This document shows, piece after piece, positions 7,101 to 14,295 of a DNA stretch of 18,898 nt. The DNA lies in the NCBI GenBank assembly GCA_029933895.1, contig JAOZNG010000006.1, forward strand, positions 1 through 18,898. Reading direction: 5' to 3'. A program made the translations under genes and the position numbers. Under the pieces are notes generated by a model. That model was not told the DNA's origin. It saw only the letters and a program-made list of their open reading frames with translations, and ran no database searches. Positions within the stretch are counted from its first letter, which is position 1; every line of letters starts with the position of its first letter. Source of the stretch: an archaeon. Lineage in GTDB: Archaea; Altiarchaeota; Altiarchaeia; IMC4; QMZM01.

Positions 7101-7751
7101 ATGGCGACAATAAAACCAGTCAGGCTGTTTCAGTTGAGCAAACTGGAGAGAGATGCCCTGAGGGAGGTTATGAGCATAGGGATGGGTCACTCCAGCACAG
7201 CGCTCTCCAAGCTCTTAAACGAGAAAATAGATATGGAACTGATGACGCTTGAGGTCCTCCCCATAAAATATCTCTCCAGGAAGCTGGATGAACCCCATAA
7301 GCTTTCAACCGGAATCTATGTTCGAATAACAGGTAACATAAACGGTACAGTCTCATTTATTTTATCCAGGGATAGCTCCACAATCCTTGCTGATATTCTA
7401 ATGCACAAGAAGATTGGGACAACCAAGGTCCTAGGGCGGGTTGAGAGATCAGCTCTTGAGGAAACCACCAGCATCCTGACAGGGCATTACCTTACCGCGA
7501 TGAGCAACTTCCTTCACATAAATGCAATACCAAACCCGCCTTCCACGGTATTCCATCTGTCTGGTTCCATAATAGATTTCATACTGTTGGGGGTTGATCG
7601 TTCCATAGAATACGGCATAGTGGTCCACATAAAATTCGGCTGGGAGAATAGGACAGTTAAGAGCGATTTCATTGTATTACTGGATAAACAGTCTTTGGAG
7701 AAAATTATTGAGTCAATAAACAACGTCTACCTCAAGGAGGGGAAGGAATAA
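7101..7751 (+). CDS. CheC-like protein with degenerate phosphatase centres
   Basis: The protein has 216 residues and the two pseudo-symmetric CheC/CheX/FliY halves: LERDALREVMSIGMGHSST (about 15-33) and ERSALEETTSILTGHYLTAM (115-134). Family phosphatases of CheY-P use a D/S-x3-E-x2-N motif in each half plus a downstream Pro. Here both Glu are kept (E22, E121), but both Asn are Ser (S25, S124). The first-half Pro is Met48, while Pro147 of the second half is kept. It is therefore probably not an ordinary CheY phosphatase and may be a binding or scaffold member. No che or archaellum gene is nearby. The start is the ATG at 7101; a TTG at 7134 (residue 12) would begin just before the first motif and fits the TATA position. 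It converges with cooT across 26 bp. Confidence 0.78.
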   Translation: MATIKPVRLFQLSKLERDALREVMSIGMGHSSTALSKLLNEKIDMELMTLEVLPIKYLSRKLDEPHKLSTGIYVRITGNINGTVSFILSRDSSTILADILMHKKIGTTKVLGRVERSALEETTSILTGHYLTAMSNFLHINAIPNPPSTVFHLSGSIIDFILLGVDRSIEYGIVVHIKFGWENRTVKSDFIVLLDKQSLEKIIESINNVYLKEGKE

Positions 7752-7777
7752 CTTAGATAACTTAGGATTCTGGATAT

Positions 7778-7969
7778 TTATTCCTCCTCAACAACAACGA
7801 CTTCGTGATTGGAGAGATCAATTCTCTTCAAAGAACCCCTGATGTTAAAGGTCTTTCCGAGCATATCGCTCGCAGTTATGCTACATCCCTCAACCTCAAT
7901 CAACATAATATCATCTGCAATCTTTTTCTTCACTCCATTGGTTTCAGTATATAAAGTACTCTCACACAT
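7778..7969 (-). CDS. cooT: CooT-like small nickel-binding protein
   Basis: This is a 63-residue protein of the CooT family, small beta-barrel proteins first known from the Rhodospirillum CO dehydrogenase operon, where a dimer binds one Ni(II) through Cys2 and assists nickel supply to CODH. Two ATGs are in tandem (7972 and 7969). The second is chosen because it places Cys at position 2 and gives 7-nt spacing from a perfect AGGAGGTG (7984-7977). The rest follows the family layout: a charged strand, VKKKIADDIMLIEVEG, a central turn, GSLKRIDLSNHEVVVVEEE at the end, and length close to the 66 residues of the Rhodospirillum protein. It overlaps the fwdC stop, so it is translated from the same mRNA. 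Its presence ties the fwd genes to CODH maturation. Confidence 0.75.
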   Translation of the reverse strand: MCESTLYTETNGVKKKIADDIMLIEVEGCSITASDMLGKTFNIRGSLKRIDLSNHEVVVVEEE

Positions 7970-8729
7970 CATGTTTCACCTCCTGAATTAATATACTGCC
8001 TTTTCCATGCACTGAGGAATCACCTTCATATGCCACAGAACTCTCATCTGATCCGGTCTCTCTGAAAGCCAGAGGCACTCTGAAATCCGGGTCAAGTATA
8101 CAAATCACTCCGCCCCGCATCCCACCACCCACTCCCACGGACACTACACCTCCTACAGTAATTTTTCCACTGCAGGCATAACTCCCAACAAAGGAATGCA
8201 CTACGCCTTTAACAAACACCTCTCCTCCGGAGAGACCGTACCCGATTTCTGTGCCTGCATTTCCTTCAACAACTATTCTTCCCCCGCGCATCCCGCGCCG
8301 CACACCCCTCCTTGCGCATCCGATATAGTCTCCAGCATTTCCTTCAACAACTATCTCCCCCCCAGACATAGATGTTCCAACCCAGCTCCCAGCATTCCCC
8401 AACACATGAATCCTCCCCTGATGCATGAACTCACCCAGATGCCAGCCACAATCACCCTCCAATAGAATCTCTCCACCCGCCATATCCTCTCCAACTCGTC
8501 TAAGCCTCAGGAGACTGCCCCCCAGAACAACTCTCTGAGACGCAACACTCTCTGAAACATCACCTGAGACCCTGAAATAATCCCCGAGCTTCCCTCTATG
8601 CCTTCCTTCTCCAACAGGAAACTCCATGATCTCCTTAACAGATAGGCCTACAAAGCATTCCGGCTTAATCGCTGAGCAATCCAGAGGCATCGTAGATTCC
8701 TCCCTGAGTTCCAACCTCAAATCTTTCAA
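7962..8729 (-). CDS. fwdC: Formylmethanofuran dehydrogenase subunit C
   Basis: This is the right-handed beta-helix subunit that tethers the amidohydrolase FwdA and the Mo/W subunit in formylmethanofuran dehydrogenase. The 255 residues include at least six tandem repeats between about 85 and 215 with GG-x-I-x-V-x-G-x-A-G-x-x-x-G character (for example GGEIVVEGNAGDYIG and GGRIVVEGNAGTEIG), the same repeat seen in the glutamate synthase C-terminal domain. The start is an uncommon TTG at 8729 overlapping the fwdA TGA in a TTGA junction, with GGGGGTGG on the minus strand about 6 nt upstream as ribosome-binding site. The stop overlaps cooT. No fwdB or fwdD is adjacent, so the complex must be completed from elsewhere or work differently. 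Confidence 0.93.
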   Translation of the reverse strand: MKDLRLELREESTMPLDCSAIKPECFVGLSVKEIMEFPVGEGRHRGKLGDYFRVSGDVSESVASQRVVLGGSLLRLRRVGEDMAGGEILLEGDCGWHLGEFMHQGRIHVLGNAGSWVGTSMSGGEIVVEGNAGDYIGCARRGVRRGMRGGRIVVEGNAGTEIGYGLSGGEVFVKGVVHSFVGSYACSGKITVGGVVSVGVGGGMRGGVICILDPDFRVPLAFRETGSDESSVAYEGDSSVHGKGSILIQEVKHDV

Positions 8730-10360
8730 GCTGCATCCACCCCCACAATCCCGGGATAATCCACAAGATAATTTGATATACCAACAGAGTACCTTTCCCT
8801 GAAAAAATCCCTCATCTCCTTCTCCATTGACTCGTCCCCAAGCTCTCTTCTGGAGTAGAAAGTAACTCCCTTCTTTGATGAAACAACTCTCTTCTCTTTC
8901 ACCGCAAAATCACCTCCAATAATCATGTACTCAACCCTCGAGAATGCCTCCTCAATCTTCTCAGACTTATCCACTTCATCCATCTCCAGATCATATACTG
9001 CAGCATCTGCTCTCCCGCCCTCTCTGATTCCCACAGGATTAAGTCCCAGTATCCTGGCAGGCGATTCACGGGTTATCCGGGCAACTTCATAGATCGAGAA
9101 CTCCCTGTCAATAGATAGTAAAAGAGTTTTTTTCCCAGGCAACCTGACATCTTTTGCAGTCTCCTGCCTGTATTTATCAGACATGAGCCAAGCAATAATT
9201 CTGGGGTACCTGATGAATGGACCTGCATTGGGATGGTCTGTGGTTAAACAAAGCCTGCCTAAATTCTTACACAATAAAGCCAACTCCAAACCAATCGCCC
9301 ACTGTATCACATTAACCGGGCTTTTCTTGGAGTATGTGTATGGCACAACCCCTGCCCCACATTCCAGCTCCACATCCCTGGACGACCACTTCATCTTCGT
9401 AAGCTTATGGAGGTGCTGCTCGAAGGGACTGTCTGCAGTCATAGTCGTTGTGTTGTCGAGTGTGACCTGACCAAGATCGAAAGATATCTTTCCGTTCTGG
9501 TTTATCTTCCTTGAGACCTTATCCGCGGCAGATGAGAAGCTGCTCCAGTCATCTCCGCCATAGGAGTTAAACTGCAGATGCGCTACATGCATCCTCTTCT
9601 TAGGTATCTTCAGGCTATCCAGAGTCACCTCATAGTTGCCTGGATGGCCTAAATAATTCAGGTGAACATGGATTGGGTGCGGTAGACTCAGTCTATTTGA
9701 GACCTCCTCCAGACCCTTTATTATGTCCGCAGGCTCAATATCGAATTTAGGGATCTTCTCGTGGGGAGCGATCTTATCTACCTTCCAGAGCCAGGACAGA
9801 AACCCTCCTGGATTCACTGCCTTTATCCCATATGTTTTGGTGGCGTGAAGCATCCATGAGACGTAATCCATGAGTTTATCTTTTTCTCCGTTGTTTATGT
9901 ATGAGGCAACATTAAAGTTGTTTCCTAGCAAAAGCAGACAGGATTTATCAACTAGGGGAATATCCAGAAGCTCTTCGTGCGTGTGTTTAGCAGTAAGCGG
10001 CGGGGTGACCGGCTGATTAACGAAGGAATAACCCAGGAGGGCGTACTCATAGCCAGTCAGAAAAGTTGATGGAACCGAGAAACCAGAGCCAGACCTCACA
10101 ACACCCTCCCTCCCCCAGACAACAGATTTATCTTCGGGCCTCATCAACCGGCCTACATTCACAGGCCCTCCAGCTATGTGGGAGTGTATGTCGACTCCAC
10201 CAGCCATAAGAACCTTCCCCCTGCAGTCTATTTCATCAACATTTTTTGTGTTGCTGAATTTATCAACAAAAACCCCTTCCTCAATCAGGACATCCATACA
10301 GTCCCCATTTATCCTGTTCACGGTGTCATATACACAGGCGTCCTTCAGTAATATCTTCAT
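8726..10360 (-). CDS. fwdA: Formylmethanofuran dehydrogenase subunit A (metallo-amidohydrolase)
   Basis: This is the dinuclear-zinc amidohydrolase subunit that converts formate and methanofuran to formylmethanofuran, the first committed step of the archaeal methyl branch. The 544 residues hold all expected metal ligands: HSH in GGVDIHSHIAGG (H59, H61), the lysine that is carboxylated in the Methanothermobacter enzyme (K180, YGIKAVNPGG), HVH (H231, H233) and the catalytic Asp in TTDHPNAGPF (D375). It is therefore expected to be active. The ATG at 10360 is used; a GTG codon sits directly before it. No Shine-Dalgarno sequence is seen. It overlaps fwdC by 4 nt. The gene is separated from the ferredoxin gene by 197 bp with strong inverted repeats, so it may have its own promoter. 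Confidence 0.95.
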   Translation of the reverse strand: MKILLKDACVYDTVNRINGDCMDVLIEEGVFVDKFSNTKNVDEIDCRGKVLMAGGVDIHSHIAGGPVNVGRLMRPEDKSVVWGREGVVRSGSGFSVPSTFLTGYEYALLGYSFVNQPVTPPLTAKHTHEELLDIPLVDKSCLLLLGNNFNVASYINNGEKDKLMDYVSWMLHATKTYGIKAVNPGGFLSWLWKVDKIAPHEKIPKFDIEPADIIKGLEEVSNRLSLPHPIHVHLNYLGHPGNYEVTLDSLKIPKKRMHVAHLQFNSYGGDDWSSFSSAADKVSRKINQNGKISFDLGQVTLDNTTTMTADSPFEQHLHKLTKMKWSSRDVELECGAGVVPYTYSKKSPVNVIQWAIGLELALLCKNLGRLCLTTDHPNAGPFIRYPRIIAWLMSDKYRQETAKDVRLPGKKTLLLSIDREFSIYEVARITRESPARILGLNPVGIREGGRADAAVYDLEMDEVDKSEKIEEAFSRVEYMIIGGDFAVKEKRVVSSKKGVTFYSRRELGDESMEKEMRDFFRERYSVGISNYLVDYPGIVGVDAA

Positions 10361-10406
10361 CACAAACGCGCAAGGATGCAGTAAACTGCTTCATGGTTTA
10401 TGTACG

Positions 10407-10515
10407 GCGAGCGACTCGCGCTTATACTGCGACTCTCTGAGTCGCAGAGGAACACACTGGAGCCTCAGGTCCTGGATGTGTCCGGGCATTGCTCAACCGC
10501 ATTGATAGTGTTCCT
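10407..10515 (-). other. Candidate structured RNA or regulatory element upstream of fwdA
   Basis: Three perfect stems lie side by side. Read on the minus strand, the first is an 8-bp stem AGGAACAC/GTGTTCCT (arms at 10515-10508 and 10455-10448, enclosing 52 nt). The second is a 9-bp hairpin (10447-10427) with a 3-nt loop, directly abutting the first with no spacer. The third is a 5-bp hairpin GCGAG/CTCGC (10419-10407). Abutting helices are what coaxially stacked RNA looks like. The element lies between the ferredoxin stop (10558) and the fwdA start (10360), so it could be an fwdA leader, the 3' end of the cdh transcript, or a small RNA. No known RNA family was recognised. Confidence 0.4.
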
Positions 10516-10557
10516 TTACCTCACGCTTGCACCTCTCTTTGTTTTTCGGCATTTTCC

Positions 10558-11016
10558 TTATATGAACTCTATGGAGTCCGTGGGGCAGACATCTGCACAT
10601 ACCCTGCAGGTTTTCTGTTCACCGGTTCTCCTGCATTTCTCCAGGTTCGTGATCTGTAATTTCCCGTTGATCACCCTGAAGACTACGTCATCTGTAGTAG
10701 GGCCTCTGCCACTCAGGCTGCCTGCGTCCATCATGGAGGTTACAGGACAGGCGATAACGCAGTTTCCGCAGCCATTACATCTGTCTTCATCAATCAAAAG
10801 CCCTGTCTTCTCAACCTTACCTGTCTCAGACAGCAGAGCCTCCAGTTCCGTCCTGCTCGCAGCGTATCTATCTCCTTCATAGAGGCAGACGCACTTCTCC
10901 AAGGATTCCTCCCCCTTAAGGAGTTTCATAGCGAAACTCATGCAGCTGTCTACATCGCATTTACCGCAGTTCTCTCCTGGAAGAAGTTTATATATCTGCA
11001 TCAGATTCAAAGCCAT
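10558..11016 (-). CDS. Fes-domain/2[4Fe-4S] ferredoxin fusion protein
   Basis: This is a 152-residue iron-sulfur protein. Residues 1-45 form a Fes-type [4Fe-4S] domain with C17, C20, C25 and C42, the same spacing as the N-terminus of CdhE in the next gene upstream (C18, C21, C26, C43), including a shared MQIY/MQVY...LLP start and CMSFA. Residues 75-152 are a bacterial-type ferredoxin: CNGCGNCVIACP (C80, C83, C86, C90) and CRRTGEQKTCRVCADVCP (C128, C137, C140, C144), the second site with an 8-residue first gap. Up to three [4Fe-4S] clusters are predicted. It probably carries electrons to or from CODH/ACDS or Fwd (inference). The start is the ATG at 11016, 11 nt after the cdhE stop; the open frame extends further upstream but only as overlap with cdhE. 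Confidence 0.85.
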   Translation of the reverse strand: MALNLMQIYKLLPGENCGKCDVDSCMSFAMKLLKGEESLEKCVCLYEGDRYAASRTELEALLSETGKVEKTGLLIDEDRCNGCGNCVIACPVTSMMDAGSLSGRGPTTDDVVFRVINGKLQITNLEKCRRTGEQKTCRVCADVCPTDSIEFI

Positions 11017-11027
11017 TTTGTTTCTAT

Positions 11028-12404
11028 TTATTCCCAGTGCTCCTTCAGGAAGCCCGGGATTTGAGAGGAGTCTCTGGGTCCGACCACCACATCCCACCCA
11101 GTCTTATCCTCGATATCCCCTCGGATCTGTGATGCAAGCAGGGGGATGATCAGTTTTTTGTGTTTCACCTTATCTTCCAGGCCACTGTTCTTGATGAGAT
11201 CCCTTATCTTCGAGCCGTTCAGGTCGTTCGTTGCAACGGCGGTATCAACGGCAAACCCCTTCGCGTCCACCACCAGGAGATAGCAGTCGAGGTTGAATCT
11301 CCTAAGGTCGCTGGAGACTGTGAAGTATGTGAGGGAGAAATTTGTTGTAACCAGAACGGGGGAGTTCTCATCTGGATTGCCGTACGTGAACATCCCAGAG
11401 TCCACCTCCGGCTCGGTTCTCGGGTCGGTGTATATATTCTGCCTCAATGTGAGCAGGGGAAGTGCCGCCCAGTAATCGATTGAATGCATTATAATCAGTG
11501 ACGCGAATTTATCCATGAATACGCAACCGATAAAGGATTCATAAAAAGATGTTGCTATCTTATCATCTGAGCCCTTCCATATTACTGCCGGAACAGCCAT
11601 CAACGGATAACCGAGCTCCTTCACCTCCTTTATAGCGGATTTCCTGATCATCGTGTATGTGTTCAGGGAATTCCTCAACCCGTTACCTATCACATTCAGT
11701 CCCGGGTCGAGGATCATGTCAAGGAATCCTGTGGCAGAAATCTCTCTGGTCAGGTTGCCTAGGGACTCGATATCCTCGGAATATACTGCCAGCGCCGCAT
11801 TGTATTTTTTTGCAAGATCCAGCATATCCTCCCAGTTCCCTTCTGTTGCTGCATAAATCAAGGGTTTCCTGTCTTTAAGTATCTTTAGGCCGGACTCAAT
11901 AACCTCTGGCTTCAGGGAGCAGAGGACTATGGGGCCGCTGAATTTCTCAGATACCACCTCCACGGTTGAACTGAATTTTTTTGCATCACCTGATTGGCTT
12001 CTAATAGACAACGCGTCAAGGGTGAGTGTTTCCCCAACTCTCTCCACGCAATAGTTTTGTACGAACTCGATCCTTTCATCTATCTCCTCTGCACTCATGG
12101 AGTCGCTTATGTCTATCGCCAGAGCTGTTGGATTAAACAGCTTAAGCTCATGTCTATATAGCACTTCTTCACCTCCAATCCGTATCTCATTGTCTCCTGA
12201 GCCGATTCTCACTTCCCTCACAGGCGGCGTAATGAAATCTATTAAGGCCTCTCTCTCTGCACCAGACAGGTTGGGACAGTCAAATGGTGTCTTCTCCCGG
12301 TTCATCAGCTTCAATGCGAAACTCATGCAGGTCTCTTCTCCACAGGCTTTACAGTTCTTTTTAGGCAGTAATCCATAAACCTGCATTGCAGTTATCCTTG
12401 CCAT
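11028..12404 (-). CDS. cdhE: ACDS corrinoid/iron-sulfur protein gamma subunit
   Basis: This is the large subunit of the corrinoid iron-sulfur protein of ACDS (equivalent to bacterial AcsC). It takes the methyl group from tetrahydro(methano/sarcina)pterin onto cobamide and passes it to the A-cluster of CdhC. The 458 residues match the family. The N-terminal Fes domain (MQVYGLLPKKNCKACGEETC, C18, C21, C26, C43) holds the low-potential [4Fe-4S] cluster used for reductive activation of cobalt. A TIM-barrel domain follows (about 90-310), and a C-terminal cobamide-binding region (about 340-458, with SPVLVTTNFSLTYFTV). Its ATG directly abuts the cdhD stop, with GGAGGTCAAG upstream as ribosome-binding site, giving stoichiometric translation of the two partners. 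Confidence 0.95.
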   Translation of the reverse strand: MARITAMQVYGLLPKKNCKACGEETCMSFALKLMNREKTPFDCPNLSGAEREALIDFITPPVREVRIGSGDNEIRIGGEEVLYRHELKLFNPTALAIDISDSMSAEEIDERIEFVQNYCVERVGETLTLDALSIRSQSGDAKKFSSTVEVVSEKFSGPIVLCSLKPEVIESGLKILKDRKPLIYAATEGNWEDMLDLAKKYNAALAVYSEDIESLGNLTREISATGFLDMILDPGLNVIGNGLRNSLNTYTMIRKSAIKEVKELGYPLMAVPAVIWKGSDDKIATSFYESFIGCVFMDKFASLIIMHSIDYWAALPLLTLRQNIYTDPRTEPEVDSGMFTYGNPDENSPVLVTTNFSLTYFTVSSDLRRFNLDCYLLVVDAKGFAVDTAVATNDLNGSKIRDLIKNSGLEDKVKHKKLIIPLLASQIRGDIEDKTGWDVVVGPRDSSQIPGFLKEHWE

Positions 12405-13547
12405 TTACTTGACCTCCATGTTTATCCACTCCCTGTATGCAGGGGCTTTCTCCCCTGATTCGTTGAATAATGAATTAATTAGATTTTTAAGTGCCTTCAT
12501 TGCACCCGGGTGAAGCATCATGAAGATGTCTGCTCCGCTGAGCAGCGTCATTGTCCCGGTCACAGCCTCCCAAAGCGGCCCCCTGAATTCCTTTGGACCC
12601 CAGTTCCTTTCCTCCAGCCACGCCTCCCTGGCGCTCCAGGAATTAGATGTGCCGGACAGGATGGGCATGGATAAATCTTTATCACCCATAAGGGCAGTCC
12701 ACCTGATCCTCTCCATAGTTGAAATCGAATACTCGATGCCGTAACCAAGTGCTCCTGTTACAGGATCCATTATTATTCTTTCTCTGGAGAGACCCTCCTT
12801 CATTATGTTTCGGTTCATCTGCTTCATCCCCGCCGGATCCATTGAAACAAGCGACAGCACGAGATGATCATATTTCACTGCAGCCTTAACCACGCGTGCA
12901 TAGTCCATCATAGGGTTAACCGCGGATAACAGAACATTTTCTCCCTCACACACCTCCGCCACCTTTTCAAGGATTTCCGGATCCTTATCAAGGTTACCTG
13001 AACCGGAGATAATTAGTGGAACATCCACAGCCTGCAGCACATCCTCAACTGTTTTTGCGGCATCCTTCGCCGACGTATCCCGCCAGTTTGGGTCGGTGCT
13101 TATCAGATGTAGTGTAATGATTTCTGCGTTAAAATCGTTCACCTGTTTCTTTGCCCATTCAGCAGGGTCATCTAAGACACCCTCAAAGTATTGTTTGACA
13201 CTGGATGGAAGACTCAATGCCATATCAAAGAGGTCGTGGGCAACGACAGGCTTGTTCGGCATATCTCCCTCAAAAAAACAGAGGGCCGGCATATTGGAAC
13301 CGCCAATTGTTATCTTTTTCTTGCTGCTGCTTCTCGGTCCAATGCTCACCTCCATAACCTCGGAGATGTACTCATCAACTGGTTTTTTGAAACTGAATCG
13401 CTCTACCCTCGACGTCGCCTTTAATTCCCTTGCTTTTCCTAGCACCAGCTGTGGAAACATTTCAAGCTCGATCTCATCCACATCCATAACGAAATCTTCT
13501 ATCTCAAGCTCATCAGCTCCCTCAAGCAGGTCCTCAAGATTTTTCAT
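12405..13547 (-). CDS. cdhD: ACDS corrinoid/iron-sulfur protein delta subunit
   Basis: This is the small TIM-barrel subunit of the corrinoid protein (equivalent to bacterial AcsD), which forms a heterodimer with CdhE and holds the cobamide at the interface. There are 380 residues from the ATG at 13547. Typical segments include ITIGGSNMPALCFFEG (about 79-94), the long barrel region with ITLHLISTDPNWRDTSA and LIISGSGNLDKDPEILEKV, and PILSGTSNSWSAREAW with SGADIFMMLHPGA near the C-terminus. The start at 13547 is chosen over the longer frame to 13589 because AGGAGG (about 13560-13555) lies 7-8 nt before it. It overlaps the cooC stop by 14 nt. It shows the order cooC-cdhD-cdhE of methanogen ACDS operons. 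Confidence 0.95.
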   Translation of the reverse strand: MKNLEDLLEGADELEIEDFVMDVDEIELEMFPQLVLGKARELKATSRVERFSFKKPVDEYISEVMEVSIGPRSSSKKKITIGGSNMPALCFFEGDMPNKPVVAHDLFDMALSLPSSVKQYFEGVLDDPAEWAKKQVNDFNAEIITLHLISTDPNWRDTSAKDAAKTVEDVLQAVDVPLIISGSGNLDKDPEILEKVAEVCEGENVLLSAVNPMMDYARVVKAAVKYDHLVLSLVSMDPAGMKQMNRNIMKEGLSRERIIMDPVTGALGYGIEYSISTMERIRWTALMGDKDLSMPILSGTSNSWSAREAWLEERNWGPKEFRGPLWEAVTGTMTLLSGADIFMMLHPGAMKALKNLINSLFNESGEKAPAYREWINMEVK

Positions 13548-14292
13548 TAAGCAGCCTCCTGAATATGTTGTTGGATTCTCTGTATGCAATGGAATTCTCC
13601 GGGAGTTCCATTAAGGGAATGCCTTTTGAATCGAATCTCCTCACCTCATCATCCAACTGTATTTTTCCGAGGACTTCAAGCCCTGTTTCCTTTATCGAAT
13701 CATCCATGCTCTCCATGAGATCCATACTGTACTTATTCAGTATCAGATATATCTTCTCTACATCGATTTCAAGCCCCTTAACCATTTCCTTTATGCTGTT
13801 TGCGGTATGGAAGCCCTTTTTTGAGGGGTCTGTCACAACCAGCATTATATCAGCATTCTGGGTTGTTCTCCTCGACAGATGCTCCAGGCCTGCCTCGGCA
13901 TCTATTATCGTGAAGTCGTATGCGTTTGTCATTGAATCAATCACCTGTCTTAACATGTGGTTTATGGCGCAGTAGCATCCAGGACCCTCTGGCCTGCCCA
14001 TTACTATGAAATCAAAGTTTTTTGTTTCTGTTGTTGACTCAAAGATCTTTGAATCAAGGTAGTTCTTTTTTTCAACACCTGGAGGAAGAGGATTACTGCT
14101 TAATTCCTCTCTTATGTCCCCCACTGTTTTATTGTATTCGATGCCAAGAGACTCTGCGAGATTAGAGTCGGGGTCTGCGTCTATGGCTAGGACATAACCC
14201 TTTTTGTTTTCAATCAGGTATCTCACCAGCAATGTCGAAACCAGAGTCTTCCCTGAACCTCCCTTCCCGGTGACTGCAATAACTACCCCCAT
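13534..14292 (-). CDS. cooC: CODH nickel-insertion ATPase CooC
   Basis: This is a MinD/SIMIBI-class ATPase of the CooC/AcsF type that delivers nickel during maturation of CODH and/or acetyl-CoA synthase. The 252 residues contain the deviant P-loop GKGGSGKT (9-16), the DADPDSNLAESLG switch region (38-50) and the C-x-C nickel-site motif in GPGCYCAINHMLRQV (C106, C108), as in characterised CooC, which binds metal at the dimer interface. The conserved IIDAEAGLEHLSR stretch corresponds to switch II. It starts 3 nt after the small basic gene and overlaps cdhD. Together with cooT it gives this cluster two nickel-handling factors. Confidence 0.95.
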   Translation of the reverse strand: MGVVIAVTGKGGSGKTLVSTLLVRYLIENKKGYVLAIDADPDSNLAESLGIEYNKTVGDIREELSSNPLPPGVEKKNYLDSKIFESTTETKNFDFIVMGRPEGPGCYCAINHMLRQVIDSMTNAYDFTIIDAEAGLEHLSRRTTQNADIMLVVTDPSKKGFHTANSIKEMVKGLEIDVEKIYLILNKYSMDLMESMDDSIKETGLEVLGKIQLDDEVRRFDSKGIPLMELPENSIAYRESNNIFRRLLNEKS

Positions 14293-14295
14293 TTC

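Noticed and set aside
6913..7113. 66-codon plus-strand open frame in the gap before the CheC-like gene
   Set aside because: No ribosome-binding site, residue composition unlike a conserved protein, and it runs through a hairpin and the promoter box; it also overlaps the CheC-like start.
7962..10360. Reading fwdA/fwdC as an Fhc (formyltransferase/hydrolase) complex of methylotrophic bacteria
   Set aside because: The surrounding genes are archaeal ACDS genes, and no FhcB/FhcD-like gene is adjacent; the archaeal formylmethanofuran dehydrogenase reading is simpler.
10427..10515. tRNA or SRP RNA between the ferredoxin gene and fwdA
   Set aside because: No T-loop (GTTCRA) or anticodon-arm arrangement, and no SRP helix 8 motif could be found on either strand; the stems do not fit a cloverleaf.
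13096..13614. 172-codon plus-strand open frame opposite cdhD
   Set aside because: Antisense shadow; Ser-rich translation with no family features.
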